From Methylophilaceae bacterium (lineage in GTDB: Bacteria > Pseudomonadota > Gammaproteobacteria > Burkholderiales > Methylophilaceae), in contig RFPI01000008.1 in assembly GCA_009926205.1 (NCBI GenBank), forward strand, positions 1 to 40,885: DNA of 40,885 bases, in the 5' to 3' direction. Numbering within the stretch: position 1 is the stretch's first letter; each line of letters begins with the position of its first letter. The notes under the pieces were generated by a model. The model had not been told where the DNA came from. It worked only from the letters and a program-made list of their open reading frames with translations, and did no database searches. A program made the position numbers and the translations under genes. Shown here piece after piece: positions 8,116 to 17,488 of the stretch.

Positions 8116-10161
8116 TCAAACGGTCGCTAAATCTTGCAAAGTACCCAACCATCGCAGAATTTGACGCTGTGCACCTTGTGGATGCTGCCGCAATATTTGG
8201 TCCGCCTGCTGTTGTGCCAAGCGAAGCACGGGTTTATCGCGCTCTAAATCAGCCACTTTTAACATAGGTAAGCCACTCTGGCGGGTGCCCAAAAACTCTC
8301 CCGGGCCGCGTAGGCGTAAATCCTCCTCGGCGATTTTAAACCCATCGGTATTCTCATAAACCACCCGCAATCGTGCTCTCGCCATCTGACTGAGCGGGGT
8401 TTGGAAAAGCAAAATACAGGTACTTTTATGTGAGCCTCGTCCCACTCGTCCACGTAATTGATGAAGCTGGCTAAGCCCCATGCGTTCAGCGTGCTCAATC
8501 ACCATAATACTTGCGTTGGGGACATCCACACCGACTTCGATCACTGTCGTAGATACCAATACTTGAATTTCATTGGCATAAAAAGCCTGCATGACTTGTT
8601 GTTTTTCCGCGGCTTTTAATTTGCCGTGAACCAGGCCAACTTTAAGATTGGGGAAATCGGCTGATAATCTCTCAAATGTCTCAAGCGCCGTTTTAAGTTG
8701 TAAAGCTTCTGACTCCTCAATCAGTGGACAAACCCAATATACCTGCGTCCCTGCTTGGCAAACTTTTTCAATTAACTGAACCACCTCATCTCGCCGCTCT
8801 TCATTCACTAGTTTAGTTTGTATCGGCGTTCTCCCTGGGGGTAAACCATCAATCACTGATACATCCAAATCGGCAAAATAACTCATGGATAAGGTACGCG
8901 GTATTGGTGTGGCGGTCATCATTAATTGATGGGGTATCCATTCGTCTGTATTGGCTTTCTGCTTGAGCATTAAGCGCTGTTCAACACCAAAGCGATGTTG
9001 TTCATCAACAATCACCAAGCCAAGTTTGGCGAAACTCACTTGCTGCTGAATCAATGCATGAGTGCCGATGGCAAGATGCGCTTGGCCACTGCTGATGAAT
9101 TCATAATGTTGTTGCTTTTGCTTTTTGGTTTGACTTCCAGACAACCATACACAGCTTAAGCCTAGACTCTCAAACCAAGCCGCAATTTTTTTAAAATGCT
9201 GCTCAGCCAAAATCTCTGTAGGTGCCATCAAGGCCACTTGATAGCCACTTGCAATCGCTTGAAGCGCGGCGATAGTAGCCACCACTGTTTTACCACTGCC
9301 AACATCACCTTGTAACAGACGGTTCATTGGAAATGCTTTATTTAAATCGCCATGTATTTCTTGTATGACTTTGTTCTGCCCATCGGTGAGTTGGAAAGGC
9401 AAACCATCAAGAAAGCGGCGAATCAAGGCGCCATCAGATTGAATATTGGGCGCACGCAAACGGTGACGACTTAGGTAATGACGGCGCATAGATAGTTGCT
9501 GCGCCAATAATTCATCGTAGGCCAATCTTTGCCAAGCTGGGTGTTGGCGCGATTCTAATTGATGCAAATCTATGCTCTGCGCTGGATGATGGATCAGGCG
9601 CATGCTTTCAGCAAACGACATCATGCCTGTGGGATAACAATTTGCGGGGAAAAATTCTGATAAATCAGCCTGCGCCAAGGCCCAATCTATCCATTTAGCT
9701 AGAGTGTATTGTGACAGCCCAGCTGTGGTCGGATAAATAGGCGTAAGCGTGGTTTTTACTGGCGCTGTTTCGCTCGCTTTACGGATTTGAGGGTGCACCA
9801 TCTCATAGCCAAAAAAACCAGCACGCACCTCTCCCAAGATACGGAATACTGTCCCCGCTTGGAGTTGTTGTAATTGGCTTGGATAAAAATTCAAAAGGCG
9901 AATATATAACTCACCACTTCCATCACTTAGTTTTACCAGCAAAGTTCGTCTTGGCTTATAAATGACCTCAGCTAATTTGACCTCTGCCTGCACCTGAGCC
10001 GTCTCTCCCAAACGCAAATCCGAGATGCGGATAATTTTGGTTTCATCCAAATAACGCAAAGGGAAATGAAAAATTAGTTGCGATAAGCTGTTGATTCCCA
10101 GCTTCTGCAAGCGGGATACAACAGCTTTAGGAATCTCGGAATAGTCGGAGAGTTTGCTCAA
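8116..10161 (-). CDS. recG: ATP-dependent DNA helicase RecG
   Basis: RecG is a monomeric superfamily 2 helicase that remodels stalled forks and Holliday junctions. The 681-residue protein has an N-terminal wedge/OB region (about 1-240), Walker A GDVGSGKT (285-292), the DEQH box (386-389), the MTATPIPRT motif and the C-terminal helicase motif ending in QLRGRVGRG. Translation appears to start at a TTG at 10161: the conserved N-terminal region begins right there and no ATG lies nearby. It follows ridA after 8 nt. The gmk-rpoZ-spoT-recG order matches E. coli, with ridA taking the position held by trmH. Confidence 0.96.
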   Translation of the reverse strand: MSKLSDYSEIPKAVVSRLQKLGINSLSQLIFHFPLRYLDETKIIRISDLRLGETAQVQAEVKLAEVIYKPRRTLLVKLSDGSGELYIRLLNFYPSQLQQLQAGTVFRILGEVRAGFFGYEMVHPQIRKASETAPVKTTLTPIYPTTAGLSQYTLAKWIDWALAQADLSEFFPANCYPTGMMSFAESMRLIHHPAQSIDLHQLESRQHPAWQRLAYDELLAQQLSMRRHYLSRHRLRAPNIQSDGALIRRFLDGLPFQLTDGQNKVIQEIHGDLNKAFPMNRLLQGDVGSGKTVVATIAALQAIASGYQVALMAPTEILAEQHFKKIAAWFESLGLSCVWLSGSQTKKQKQQHYEFISSGQAHLAIGTHALIQQQVSFAKLGLVIVDEQHRFGVEQRLMLKQKANTDEWIPHQLMMTATPIPRTLSMSYFADLDVSVIDGLPPGRTPIQTKLVNEERRDEVVQLIEKVCQAGTQVYWVCPLIEESEALQLKTALETFERLSADFPNLKVGLVHGKLKAAEKQQVMQAFYANEIQVLVSTTVIEVGVDVPNASIMVIEHAERMGLSQLHQLRGRVGRGSHKSTCILLFQTPLSQMARARLRVVYENTDGFKIAEEDLRLRGPGEFLGTRQSGLPMLKVADLERDKPVLRLAQQQADQILRQHPQGAQRQILRWLGTLQDLATV

Positions 10162-10169
10162 GCGTTTGT

Positions 10170-10553
10170 TTATTCCGCAAGTTCTATGACGCCATCTGCC
10201 TCAACCAACGCGCCTCTTGGCAAGGACGCCACACCCACCGCTGCGCGGGCTGGATATGGCTGACTAAAGTAGTTAGCCATGATGGTATTCACCAAGGCAA
10301 AATGAGATAAATCTGTCAGAAAAATATTAATTTTTGCTACATCCGCCAAAGAACCACCGCTTGCTTGGGCTACTGCACTTAAATTTTTAAACACCTGGTG
10401 AATTTGTGCCTCGATACCATCCTGCAATTCCATGCTTTGTGGATCGAGTCCAATTTGTCCTGATAAATATACAGTGCTGCCGACTTTGACAGCCTGAGAA
10501 TAGGTACCGATTGCCTGCGGTGCATTTGCAGTATGAATAATTTGCTTGCTCAT
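10170..10553 (-). CDS. ridA: RidA family 2-iminobutanoate/2-iminopropanoate deaminase
   Basis: RidA hydrolyses reactive enamine/imine intermediates released by PLP enzymes such as threonine dehydratase, forming a cytoplasmic trimer. The 127-residue length, the N-terminal [22 protein letters not shown] pattern and the C-terminal [13 protein letters not shown] with the conserved arginine (R103, equivalent to R105 of enteric RidA) and E118 region support catalytic competence. A Shine-Dalgarno AGGAAA precedes the ATG. It sits between spoT and recG with gaps of 12 and 8 nt, so it is surely co-transcribed. The specific substrate is inferred from the family. Confidence 0.92.
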   Translation of the reverse strand: MSKQIIHTANAPQAIGTYSQAVKVGSTVYLSGQIGLDPQSMELQDGIEAQIHQVFKNLSAVAQASGGSLADVAKINIFLTDLSHFALVNTIMANYFSQPYPARAAVGVASLPRGALVEADGVIELAE

Positions 10554-10565
10554 AATTTCCTCAAT

Positions 10566-12797
10566 TTATTGGACACGCTGTTCTTGTGTGGTGCCCTTTA
10601 CACGATTAATTCTCACAACATCAGGTAGTTTTCTCAAACGCCTCATCAAATCTGCCAGATGCAGACGATTTTCAATCTGAACAGTAAATAAGATATTGGT
10701 ATAAGCGCTATTATCGGACTCTTCCATGCTGATATTATCAATATTTGAGCCCGCCTCAGCGATCGCTGCTGCAATTTTTGCCAACACGCCGCGCTGATCG
10801 GCGACAATCATTTTTAGATTAACTTTAAATAGTCGTTTGGTTTCTGGGTCCCACTCAACATCCAGCCATTTGTCAGGGTCTAATCTGAATTTGCGGATTG
10901 CTGGACAATCATGGGTATGAATCACCAGTCCCTTATCTTTATTAATAAATCCCAAAATTGGATCACCCGGAATAGGGCGACAGCAATGCGCCAATTGCAC
11001 CGCCATACCCTCGGTACCACGGATGGTGATCGTATCCAACTGCTTACTGGCTGGGTTCAATGGGCGCGCCATATAATCATCAGTCAATGCTAATAGTTGA
11101 TGGGCAACCATCACGTTCAGACGTTTACCCAAACCAATATCAGTCAGAATCTCTTGTTTATCTTTGGCACCATAATCCTTGAGTAATTTTTGCCACTGCA
11201 AATCACCAATCTGACTCTCATCCGCATGCAAAGCTCGCATCGCTTGATGTAATAAACGTTCGCCTAATTGTGCAGACTCTTTGGTTTGGATTGATTTTAA
11301 GAAGTGGCGGATATGCGCGCGCGCTTTGCCAGATACCACATAGTTAAGCCACATGGGATTGGGATGGGCATGCGCTGCAGTAATAATTTCAACATTATCG
11401 CCATTGCGCAATTCTGTGCGCAGTGGGGCAAGCTCTTGGTTAATTTTTACTGCCACACAACGATTGCCGATATCGGTATGCACCGCATAGGCAAAATCCA
11501 CCGCAGTGGCCCCTTTAGGTAGTGCCAATATCTTGCCTTTGGGAGTAAACACATAAACTTCATCAGGAAACAGATCGACTTTAAGATGCTCCAGAAACTC
11601 CATAGAATCGGCAGATTCTGATTGAATTTCCAATAAGCGTTGCAACCATTGATGCGTTTGCTGCTGCAAATTAGTGAGATGTGCGTCAGTTGTTTTATAT
11701 AACCAATGCGCGGCAACCCCTGCCTCAGCAACATTATGCATTTCTAGACTACGAATTTGTACTTCTATAGGCGTACCAAAAGGGCCAAATAGCGTGCTGT
11801 GTAAAGATTGATATCCATTGGCTTTGGGGATTGCAATATAGTCTTTGAATTTTCCAGGAATCGGTTTGTACAAGCCATGCAATACTCCCAGAGTCAGATA
11901 ACATGAGGGTAAATCTTTCACGATAATTCTGAATCCATAGATATCATAGATTTGGGCAAAATCTAGGCCCTTATCTATCATCTTGCGATATACGCTATAC
12001 AGATGCTTCTCGCGCCCCGAAACCTCTGCCTCGATTTTCATTTCTTGTAAACGCGCACGAATTTCACTGGAAACTTTACCTACCACTTCCTTCCGATTAC
12101 CTCGCGCGGCAAGGATGGCTTTACTCAAAATTCGGAAACGGAAAGGGTAGTAATTTTTGAAACTTAAGTCTTCCAGCTCTTGATATATAGCATTCAGTCC
12201 CAAGCGATTGGCGATAGGCGCATAAATCTCCAAAGTCTCTTTGGCAATGCGTCTACGCTTGTCAGGCTTCATGACATCTAAGGTTTGCATATTGTGCAGT
12301 CGGTCTGCCAATTTAACCAAAATCACCCGCACGTCCTGCGACATCGCCAATAACATTTTGCGGAAATTTTCCGCCTGAGCTTCCGTAGCACTTTGGAATT
12401 CGATTTTTTCTAATTTAGATAAACCATCGACCAATTCTGCTACTTGATTGCCGAACTGTTCTGCGACCTGTTGTTTGGTAATTTTGGTATCTTCGACGAC
12501 ATCATGTAATAGCGCCGCGATAATGGTAGGGACATCTAAATGTAAATCTGCCAGCTGACATGCCACAGCGACGGGGTGACTGATATAGGGTTCACCGCTC
12601 TTGCGCATTTGCCCCTCATGCGCCTGGTCACTAAAGCGATAGGCCGCCCAGATTTTTTCTATATCTTTATTTTTAAGGTACTGGCTGAGTTTAACGCTGA
12701 GCAAGGATTCCGGATTGTCTGCCGGAAGCAGGGGAGGTAGGGGCGGGGCAGTCTCAAGCCTACGGCCTGTAGCGCCTTCAGAACGGGCGGCTGTCAT
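10566..12797 (-). CDS. spoT: Bifunctional (p)ppGpp synthase/hydrolase SpoT
   Basis: This long RelA/SpoT-family enzyme controls the stringent alarmone. The 743-residue protein has an HD hydrolase domain with H74, HD at 98-99 and ED at 102-103, all intact, so hydrolysis is expected. The synthetase domain follows (about 250-365), with YDIYGFR and the GYQSLHST segment, then a TGS domain (about 413-475) and a C-terminal ACT domain (about 665-738). The charged synthetase motif reads KFKD (316-319) where bifunctional enzymes usually have RxKD and RelA has ExDD, so it is of the bifunctional type with one conservative change. Neighbours gmk and rpoZ match the classical spoT operon. Confidence 0.95.
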   Translation of the reverse strand: MTAARSEGATGRRLETAPPLPPLLPADNPESLLSVKLSQYLKNKDIEKIWAAYRFSDQAHEGQMRKSGEPYISHPVAVACQLADLHLDVPTIIAALLHDVVEDTKITKQQVAEQFGNQVAELVDGLSKLEKIEFQSATEAQAENFRKMLLAMSQDVRVILVKLADRLHNMQTLDVMKPDKRRRIAKETLEIYAPIANRLGLNAIYQELEDLSFKNYYPFRFRILSKAILAARGNRKEVVGKVSSEIRARLQEMKIEAEVSGREKHLYSVYRKMIDKGLDFAQIYDIYGFRIIVKDLPSCYLTLGVLHGLYKPIPGKFKDYIAIPKANGYQSLHSTLFGPFGTPIEVQIRSLEMHNVAEAGVAAHWLYKTTDAHLTNLQQQTHQWLQRLLEIQSESADSMEFLEHLKVDLFPDEVYVFTPKGKILALPKGATAVDFAYAVHTDIGNRCVAVKINQELAPLRTELRNGDNVEIITAAHAHPNPMWLNYVVSGKARAHIRHFLKSIQTKESAQLGERLLHQAMRALHADESQIGDLQWQKLLKDYGAKDKQEILTDIGLGKRLNVMVAHQLLALTDDYMARPLNPASKQLDTITIRGTEGMAVQLAHCCRPIPGDPILGFINKDKGLVIHTHDCPAIRKFRLDPDKWLDVEWDPETKRLFKVNLKMIVADQRGVLAKIAAAIAEAGSNIDNISMEESDNSAYTNILFTVQIENRLHLADLMRRLRKLPDVVRINRVKGTTQEQRVQ

Positions 12798-12823
12798 ACT
12801 ACTGCGTTGCCCCGAAAAATCGC

Positions 12824-13036
12824 TTAAGGGTAACCGCGATTGAGCATTTCCACGCCGACTTTACCGGCGGCAATTTCTCTTAATGCAATCACAGTCGCTT
12901 TATCTTTATTGCCATGAACAGGTACCAATGGCTCTGAGCCATTAGCCAGTTGGCGTGCTCGATAAGCTGCCACCAAAGTAAGTTCAAAGCGATTAGGTAC
13001 TTTTTCTAAACAATCGTCTACGGTAATTCTTGCCAT
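12824..13036 (-). CDS. rpoZ: RNA polymerase omega subunit
   Basis: Omega stabilises the beta' subunit and contributes to one ppGpp-binding site on RNA polymerase. The 70-residue protein begins [28 protein letters not shown], written in family style, and includes the usual helical region before an alanine-rich segment. The ATG follows TTGGAGA at a normal distance. It is placed between gmk and spoT, as in enteric bacteria, linking guanylate supply, alarmone metabolism and its polymerase target in one transcript. Confidence 0.96.
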   Translation of the reverse strand: MARITVDDCLEKVPNRFELTLVAAYRARQLANGSEPLVPVHGNKDKATVIALREIAAGKVGVEMLNRGYP

Positions 13037-13050
13037 GATAGTTCTCCAAT

Positions 13051-13671
13051 TTAAATCAGTTGTTGCAGCAAATCTGCATGTTTATTGAGCTGGGTTTGAG
13101 AGCGTAAACGCTGCGTACGAATGACCGCTAACAGGTCTTGTAGCGCCACTTCGAATATGTGGTTAATTGTAACATAATCGAACTCGCTCACATGGCGCAT
13201 CTCTTCATGCGCACCGGCTACTCTTCTAGCAATTACCTCTTCAGCATCTTGACCGCGACGTCTCAGTCTTTGCTCTAACTCATGAATAGAGGGGGGCAGG
13301 ATAAAAATAGAAATCGCTTGTGGGTAAATTTTCTTTATTTGCTGTGCCCCTTGCCAATCGATTTCCAAGATAACATCGAAGCCCTGCGACAAAGCTTGGT
13401 TCACTTGTGATTTAGAGGTTCCATATCTTGCTCCATGTACCAAAGCGCTTTCTAGAAAATCTTGTTCATCAAGTTTTTTAAGAAATGTAGCTTCGTCCAC
13501 AAAAAAATACTCTTTACCATTGGTTTCGCCTGGACGCGGTGCACGGGTAGTGTGAGATATAGACAGTCTAACTTGTCTATCCTGTTCGAGCAGGGCATGG
13601 ACTAAACTTGTTTTACCCGCTCCTGAAGGGGCAGTAATAATAAATAAGTTGCCTTGGTTAGAGTGGCTCAT
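13051..13671 (-). CDS. gmk: Guanylate kinase
   Basis: Gmk phosphorylates GMP to GDP with ATP and so feeds GTP and (p)ppGpp pools. The P-loop [10 protein letters not shown] is close to the N terminus, followed by the GMP-binding [11 protein letters not shown] and the NGKEYFFV segment. The frame extends one codon to a TTG at 13674; the ATG at 13671 is better spaced from the GGGA ribosome binding site and gives 206 residues, normal for the family. It follows yicC after 14 nt and precedes rpoZ by 14 nt. Confidence 0.96.
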   Translation of the reverse strand: MSHSNQGNLFIITAPSGAGKTSLVHALLEQDRQVRLSISHTTRAPRPGETNGKEYFFVDEATFLKKLDEQDFLESALVHGARYGTSKSQVNQALSQGFDVILEIDWQGAQQIKKIYPQAISIFILPPSIHELEQRLRRRGQDAEEVIARRVAGAHEEMRHVSEFDYVTINHIFEVALQDLLAVIRTQRLRSQTQLNKHADLLQQLI

Positions 13672-13685
13672 CAATACTTTTCCCG

Positions 13686-14555
13686 TTATTCAATGTTTTG
13701 TACTTGTTCACGCATTTGCTCGATTAGCACTTTAAACGATAGGGCAATCTGCGTAATTTCAGGAGAGATGGATTTAGATGCAAGTGTATTGGCTTCGCGA
13801 TTAAACTCCTGCATCAAAAAGTCCAATCGCTTTCCGACAGCACCCCCTTGTTCGAGTATAGTTTTTAGCTCAGCGGTATGAACGCCGAGACGAGCAATCT
13901 CTTCCTCTACATCGACACGCTGAGCGAAGTAAACGATCTCTTGTTGCAATCTGTCAGTGTCCAGCGTATCTGCAGCATCCTTCAGTTTGGCTACTAATTT
14001 CGCCTGATATGAATCCATAGCACTATGCATTAAGGGGGGTAAGCGCCCCAAGGCTTGTGCAATTTGCTGATTTTTATCCAACATAAATTCGGCAAGTTTT
14101 GTACCTTCTCTCATCCGATGTTGCAGGAGATTTTCAAGCAGGGTTTGCATCGCTTGTTTAAAAACCTGTTCAATTTCGACAAGATCAGCGGGGGAGTCGG
14201 GAATTACGCCTGGCCAAGATAAGATATCTCTGACCGTTAATATCGTACTTTGTGGCGACTTTTGTAGGACGGTTTGCTGCATTTGCAACAGTTTATCCAA
14301 AGCAGCTGGGTCTATTTCGGCTTTTGCCGCTTCGGTATGCGTGCGATTTAAGGACAGCCTACACTCGACTTTTCCGCGGCTGATTTTACTTGCGAGTAAC
14401 TCTCGAACCCATGGCTCAAAACTTCGCAATTGCTCGTCCGCTTTGACTTGTAACTCAAAGTAGCGGTGGTTGACCGAGCGCAATTCAAAATTAAATTGGC
14501 CCAAAGCGGTTTGCGTTTGCAAACTTGCGTAACCTGTCATGCTGAAGATTTTCAT
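13686..14555 (-). CDS. yicC: YicC/YloC family endoribonuclease
   Basis: The 289-residue protein opens with MKIFSMTGYAS and the FELRSVNHRYFEL segment, both hallmarks of the YicC family, and ends in the conserved DUF1732 region (QEFNREANTLASKS). Family members are metal-dependent endoribonucleases; E. coli YicC has been linked to degradation of the small RNA RyhB. The middle is rich in predicted helix. It is the first gene of the yicC-gmk-rpoZ-spoT-ridA-recG-ubiCA cluster and is divergent from rph, another RNase gene, across 113 bp. Confidence 0.92.
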   Translation of the reverse strand: MKIFSMTGYASLQTQTALGQFNFELRSVNHRYFELQVKADEQLRSFEPWVRELLASKISRGKVECRLSLNRTHTEAAKAEIDPAALDKLLQMQQTVLQKSPQSTILTVRDILSWPGVIPDSPADLVEIEQVFKQAMQTLLENLLQHRMREGTKLAEFMLDKNQQIAQALGRLPPLMHSAMDSYQAKLVAKLKDAADTLDTDRLQQEIVYFAQRVDVEEEIARLGVHTAELKTILEQGGAVGKRLDFLMQEFNREANTLASKSISPEITQIALSFKVLIEQMREQVQNIE

Positions 14556-14608
14556 TGGGCTTTGCTATTCAAGTAAAACCGAAATCTTACCAAATCCTGC
14601 ATGGCTTT

Positions 14609-14637
14609 GGGACATCCTCGCGGCTGACCGTTATAAT
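14609..14637 (+). promoter_or_regulatory. Candidate promoter of the rph-rdgB-hemW operon
   Basis: A perfect -10 TATAAT (14632-14637) is preceded by a 17-nt spacer and GGGACA (14609-14614), which matches four of six -35 consensus bases. It ends about 30 bp before the rph start codon, inside the yicC/rph divergent intergenic region. The -10 is convincing; the -35 is only moderate. Confidence 0.6.
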
Positions 14638-14668
14638 AATCAGCATTCAAACGAACTAGGAAAAGCAA

Positions 14669-15403
14669 ATGAGCGATACATCTTTGCGGCCCAGCGCAAG
14701 ATCTGCTGATCAACTGAGACCAGTAGAGATTATTAGGCATTACACCAAGCATGGTGAAGGCAGTGTATTGGTTAAATTCGGCGACACCCATGTGCTCTGC
14801 ACTGCTAGCGTTGAGGAAAAAGTACCCTCTTTTCTAAAAGGACAGGGCAGCGGTTGGGTCACAGCAGAATATGGCATGTTGCCACGCTCTACCGGATCGC
14901 GTATGGACAGAGAGGCCGCAAAAGGCAAACAGTCTGGCCGCACACAAGAAATTCAGCGTTTGATTGGCAGAAGTCTGCGCGCGATTATTGATCTAGAAAA
15001 ATTAGGTGAACGTAGCATTCTGTTAGATTGTGATGTTATACAAGCCGATGGCGGCACTCGCACAGCGAGTATCACGGGAGCTTATGTTGCGCTTCACGAT
15101 GCCGTTTCTCACCTCATGGCAAAGGGATTGCTGTCCAGCTCTCCTATTTTGGATTCTGTGGCGGCAATTTCAGTAGGAGTTTATCGTGGTACGCCAGTAC
15201 TCGATCTAGACTATTTAGAAGACTCTGATTGCGATACAGATATGAATATTGTGATGACTGGCCAAGGAGGCTTTGTTGAAATACAAGGTACAGCAGAGGG
15301 TGAGCCATTTAGCCAAGAGCAAATGTCGGCTATGCTGGTTTTGGCACAAAAAGGGATTTCTCAATTATCAGATTTACAAAAAAAGGCCTTGGAGTCCGCA
15401 TGA
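14669..15403 (+). CDS. rph: Ribonuclease PH
   Basis: RNase PH is a phosphate-dependent 3'-5' exonuclease that trims tRNA 3' ends and forms a hexameric ring. The 244-residue protein has the canonical [15 protein letters not shown] start, the [13 protein letters not shown] strand, the [11 protein letters not shown] and [16 protein letters not shown] motifs and the phosphate-site region [23 protein letters not shown] precedes the ATG. The stop codon overlaps the rdgB ATG by 4 nt (ATGA), so the two are translationally coupled. Confidence 0.97.
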   Translation: MSDTSLRPSARSADQLRPVEIIRHYTKHGEGSVLVKFGDTHVLCTASVEEKVPSFLKGQGSGWVTAEYGMLPRSTGSRMDREAAKGKQSGRTQEIQRLIGRSLRAIIDLEKLGERSILLDCDVIQADGGTRTASITGAYVALHDAVSHLMAKGLLSSSPILDSVAAISVGVYRGTPVLDLDYLEDSDCDTDMNIVMTGQGGFVEIQGTAEGEPFSQEQMSAMLVLAQKGISQLSDLQKKALESA

Positions 15404-16020
15404 GTTTGCCACTACAAAAGTTAGTGCTTGCTTCTAATAACCATGGCAAGCTTAAAGAGCTCAGTCATATACTCAGCCCTTTAGGTCTGAGCGTTTTACC
15501 TCAGTCAGAATTTAATATACCCGAAGCGGAAGAACCCTTTGGTACCTTTGTAGAAAATGCTCTTTGCAAAGCAAGACATGCTTGTAAATTGACCGGACTG
15601 CCGGCCCTTGCCGATGATTCTGGTTTGTGTGTGGATGTTTTAAACGGCGCTCCTGGCGTTTTGTCTGCGCGATTTGCTTGTGAGACAGCGCAAGAGCAAA
15701 AGTCTGACGCTCGCAATAATGAGAAATTATTAAAATTGATGGAGGGCGTTAGTCATCGTCATGCCCATTTTTATTGTGTCATTGTGTTATTGAGACATGA
15801 GCACGATCCTGAACCTATCATTGCGGATGGTATTTGGAAGGGTGAAATATTGACAAGTGCAAGAGGCGATGGCGGCTTTGGTTATGACCCTTTGTTTTTA
15901 GATGCAATGACTGGAAAATCTGTTGCCGAAATTCCGCTTGAAATTAAAAGCCGCATTAGTCATCGCGGTCATGCCATGACACGTCTGCTGCAAAAGCTGG
16001 AGAGGCTGTCCCATGAGTAA
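15400..16020 (+). CDS. rdgB: XTP/dITP diphosphatase (Ham1 family)
   Basis: RdgB cleanses the nucleotide pool by hydrolysing dITP, ITP and XTP to monophosphates. The 206-residue protein has the nucleotide-binding [12 protein letters not shown] start, the [12 protein letters not shown] helix, the catalytic [19 protein letters not shown] motif and [10 protein letters not shown] followed by SHRGHAM. A GGAG Shine-Dalgarno lies within the end of rph. The gene overlaps rph by 4 nt and the following small gene by 8 nt. Confidence 0.96.
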   Translation: MSLPLQKLVLASNNHGKLKELSHILSPLGLSVLPQSEFNIPEAEEPFGTFVENALCKARHACKLTGLPALADDSGLCVDVLNGAPGVLSARFACETAQEQKSDARNNEKLLKLMEGVSHRHAHFYCVIVLLRHEHDPEPIIADGIWKGEILTSARGDGGFGYDPLFLDAMTGKSVAEIPLEIKSRISHRGHAMTRLLQKLERLSHE

Positions 16021-16255
16021 ATTAAATAAAAAAGATTGGCCTAAATGGGTACGCGACGATGGCAGCGTCGTCGCATGTACAGAAAAGGTAAAGGTGATGA
16101 GCGAAAACTTTGACGAGATTCGCCAAATCGCTCAAGACGCTCTGGAGGACGGCCTGTTGATGGAAGTATCCGAGCTGCAAATGCGCAAAGCCTTGCATCA
16201 GATGGTGGACGAGTTAATCAATCCCTATCAAACCCCCAGTGATCAGGAAAATTAG
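16013..16255 (+). CDS. Unrecognised 80-residue protein in the rph-rdgB-hemW operon
   Basis: I do not recognise the family. The product is 80 residues, soluble-looking, with no signal peptide or membrane segment. It begins with a basic, tryptophan-containing stretch (KKDWPKWVRDDG), then an acidic, probably helical body (residues about 28-72) and a short polar tail. There is a single cysteine (C22), so no obvious metal motif. The ATG is preceded by a very good Shine-Dalgarno, GGAGAGG, 7 nt upstream inside rdgB. The reading frame fills the space between rdgB (8-nt overlap) and hemW (8-nt gap) exactly, which strongly suggests a real gene in the same operon. Confidence 0.8.
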   Translation: MSKLNKKDWPKWVRDDGSVVACTEKVKVMSENFDEIRQIAQDALEDGLLMEVSELQMRKALHQMVDELINPYQTPSDQEN

Positions 16256-16263
16256 CAAACGCG

Positions 16264-17487
16264 ATGATTCCAATTATTCCCGTGGATGATGCTGTCCCGC
16301 CAAATCCTGATGCGCCCAGAATTGGTGAAAAAACTCTCTCAGGTTTAAAAAATCCACCGCCTTTAGCGCTATATATCCATATTCCTTGGTGCGTTCGCAA
16401 ATGCCCTTATTGTGATTTCAACTCACATGAGTTGAAAGATAACTTGGCTGAAAGTCAGTATATTGATGCACTTATCGCTGATTTAGAACAAGCGATGCCC
16501 AGTATCTGGGGCAGAAAATTACGCTCCATTTTTATTGGTGGCGGCACGCCTAGTCTATTCTCTGCCGCAGCTATCGACCGATTGCTTGCTCATGTTCGTA
16601 TGCTAGTCCCTTTGGAGTATGACGCTGAAATTACCCTAGAAGCCAATCCTGGCACTGTCGATGCTGAACATTTTTCTGGTTATCGGGATGCTGGGGTTAA
16701 TCGTTTGTCATTGGGGATACAAAGTTTTAATCCGGAGCACTTGCAAGCCCTAGGGCGAGTGCATGACAGGGAACAGGCAATACAGGCAGCCGAGTTGGCT
16801 TTAAAAACTTTTGCGCGGGTGAATCTAGATGTGATGTATGCATTGCCTCAACAAACTCTGCAGCAAGCATTGCAAGACGCACAACTGGCATGTGATTTAA
16901 AACCAGAGCATTTGTCTTTTTATCATCTCACTTTAGAGCCAAATACTGCCTTTCATCGCAATCCACCCTCTCTCCCGGACGATGATTTAAGTGCAAGTAT
17001 GCAAGAGGAAATTGAAGCTTTGTTAAAACAACATGGCTATCAACATTATGAAACCTCCGCTTTTGCACAACCAGGAAAGCTTTGTCGTCACAACATCAAC
17101 TATTGGACATTTGGGGATTATCTCGGCATAGGTGCTGGCGCGCACAGTAAGTTAAGTTTTCACGACCGTATCATTCGTCAAACCCGACATAAGCATCCCA
17201 ACCGATATCTGAGTCACGCATTGGAAGGAAATGCGGTCGATGCAGAATGGGGGATTGAGGATTTGTCTTTCGAATTTATGATGAACGGCTTGCGCTTGGT
17301 GGATGGATTTGATTTGAATCTGTATGAGCAACGCACAGGATTACCTATCACTCGCGTATGGGACAAATTGAATATTGCCAAGCAAAAAGGTTTGATTGAT
17401 TTAACCGTGTCAGCCGAGCAAAGAATGGTAAAACCTACCTTGCTCGGACAACGGTTTTTGAATGAGCTTTTACAAATATTTTTGTAA
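16264..17487 (+). CDS. hemW: Radical SAM heme chaperone HemW
   Basis: The radical-SAM cluster motif is CxxxCxxC at C43, C47 and C50, followed by DF. HemN-type coproporphyrinogen dehydrogenases have a fourth cysteine at that place (CxC), while HemW proteins have CDF, so this is HemW, a heme-binding chaperone that delivers heme to respiratory enzymes. A GGGTPS SAM-binding motif and the C-terminal HemN_C-like region are present. The 407-residue protein has an N-terminal extension of about 30 residues before the conserved core. It closes the rph operon and its stop codon is one nucleotide from that of the convergent argH. Confidence 0.92.
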   Translation: MIPIIPVDDAVPPNPDAPRIGEKTLSGLKNPPPLALYIHIPWCVRKCPYCDFNSHELKDNLAESQYIDALIADLEQAMPSIWGRKLRSIFIGGGTPSLFSAAAIDRLLAHVRMLVPLEYDAEITLEANPGTVDAEHFSGYRDAGVNRLSLGIQSFNPEHLQALGRVHDREQAIQAAELALKTFARVNLDVMYALPQQTLQQALQDAQLACDLKPEHLSFYHLTLEPNTAFHRNPPSLPDDDLSASMQEEIEALLKQHGYQHYETSAFAQPGKLCRHNINYWTFGDYLGIGAGAHSKLSFHDRIIRQTRHKHPNRYLSHALEGNAVDAEWGIEDLSFEFMMNGLRLVDGFDLNLYEQRTGLPITRVWDKLNIAKQKGLIDLTVSAEQRMVKPTLLGQRFLNELLQIFL

Positions 17488-17488
17488 G

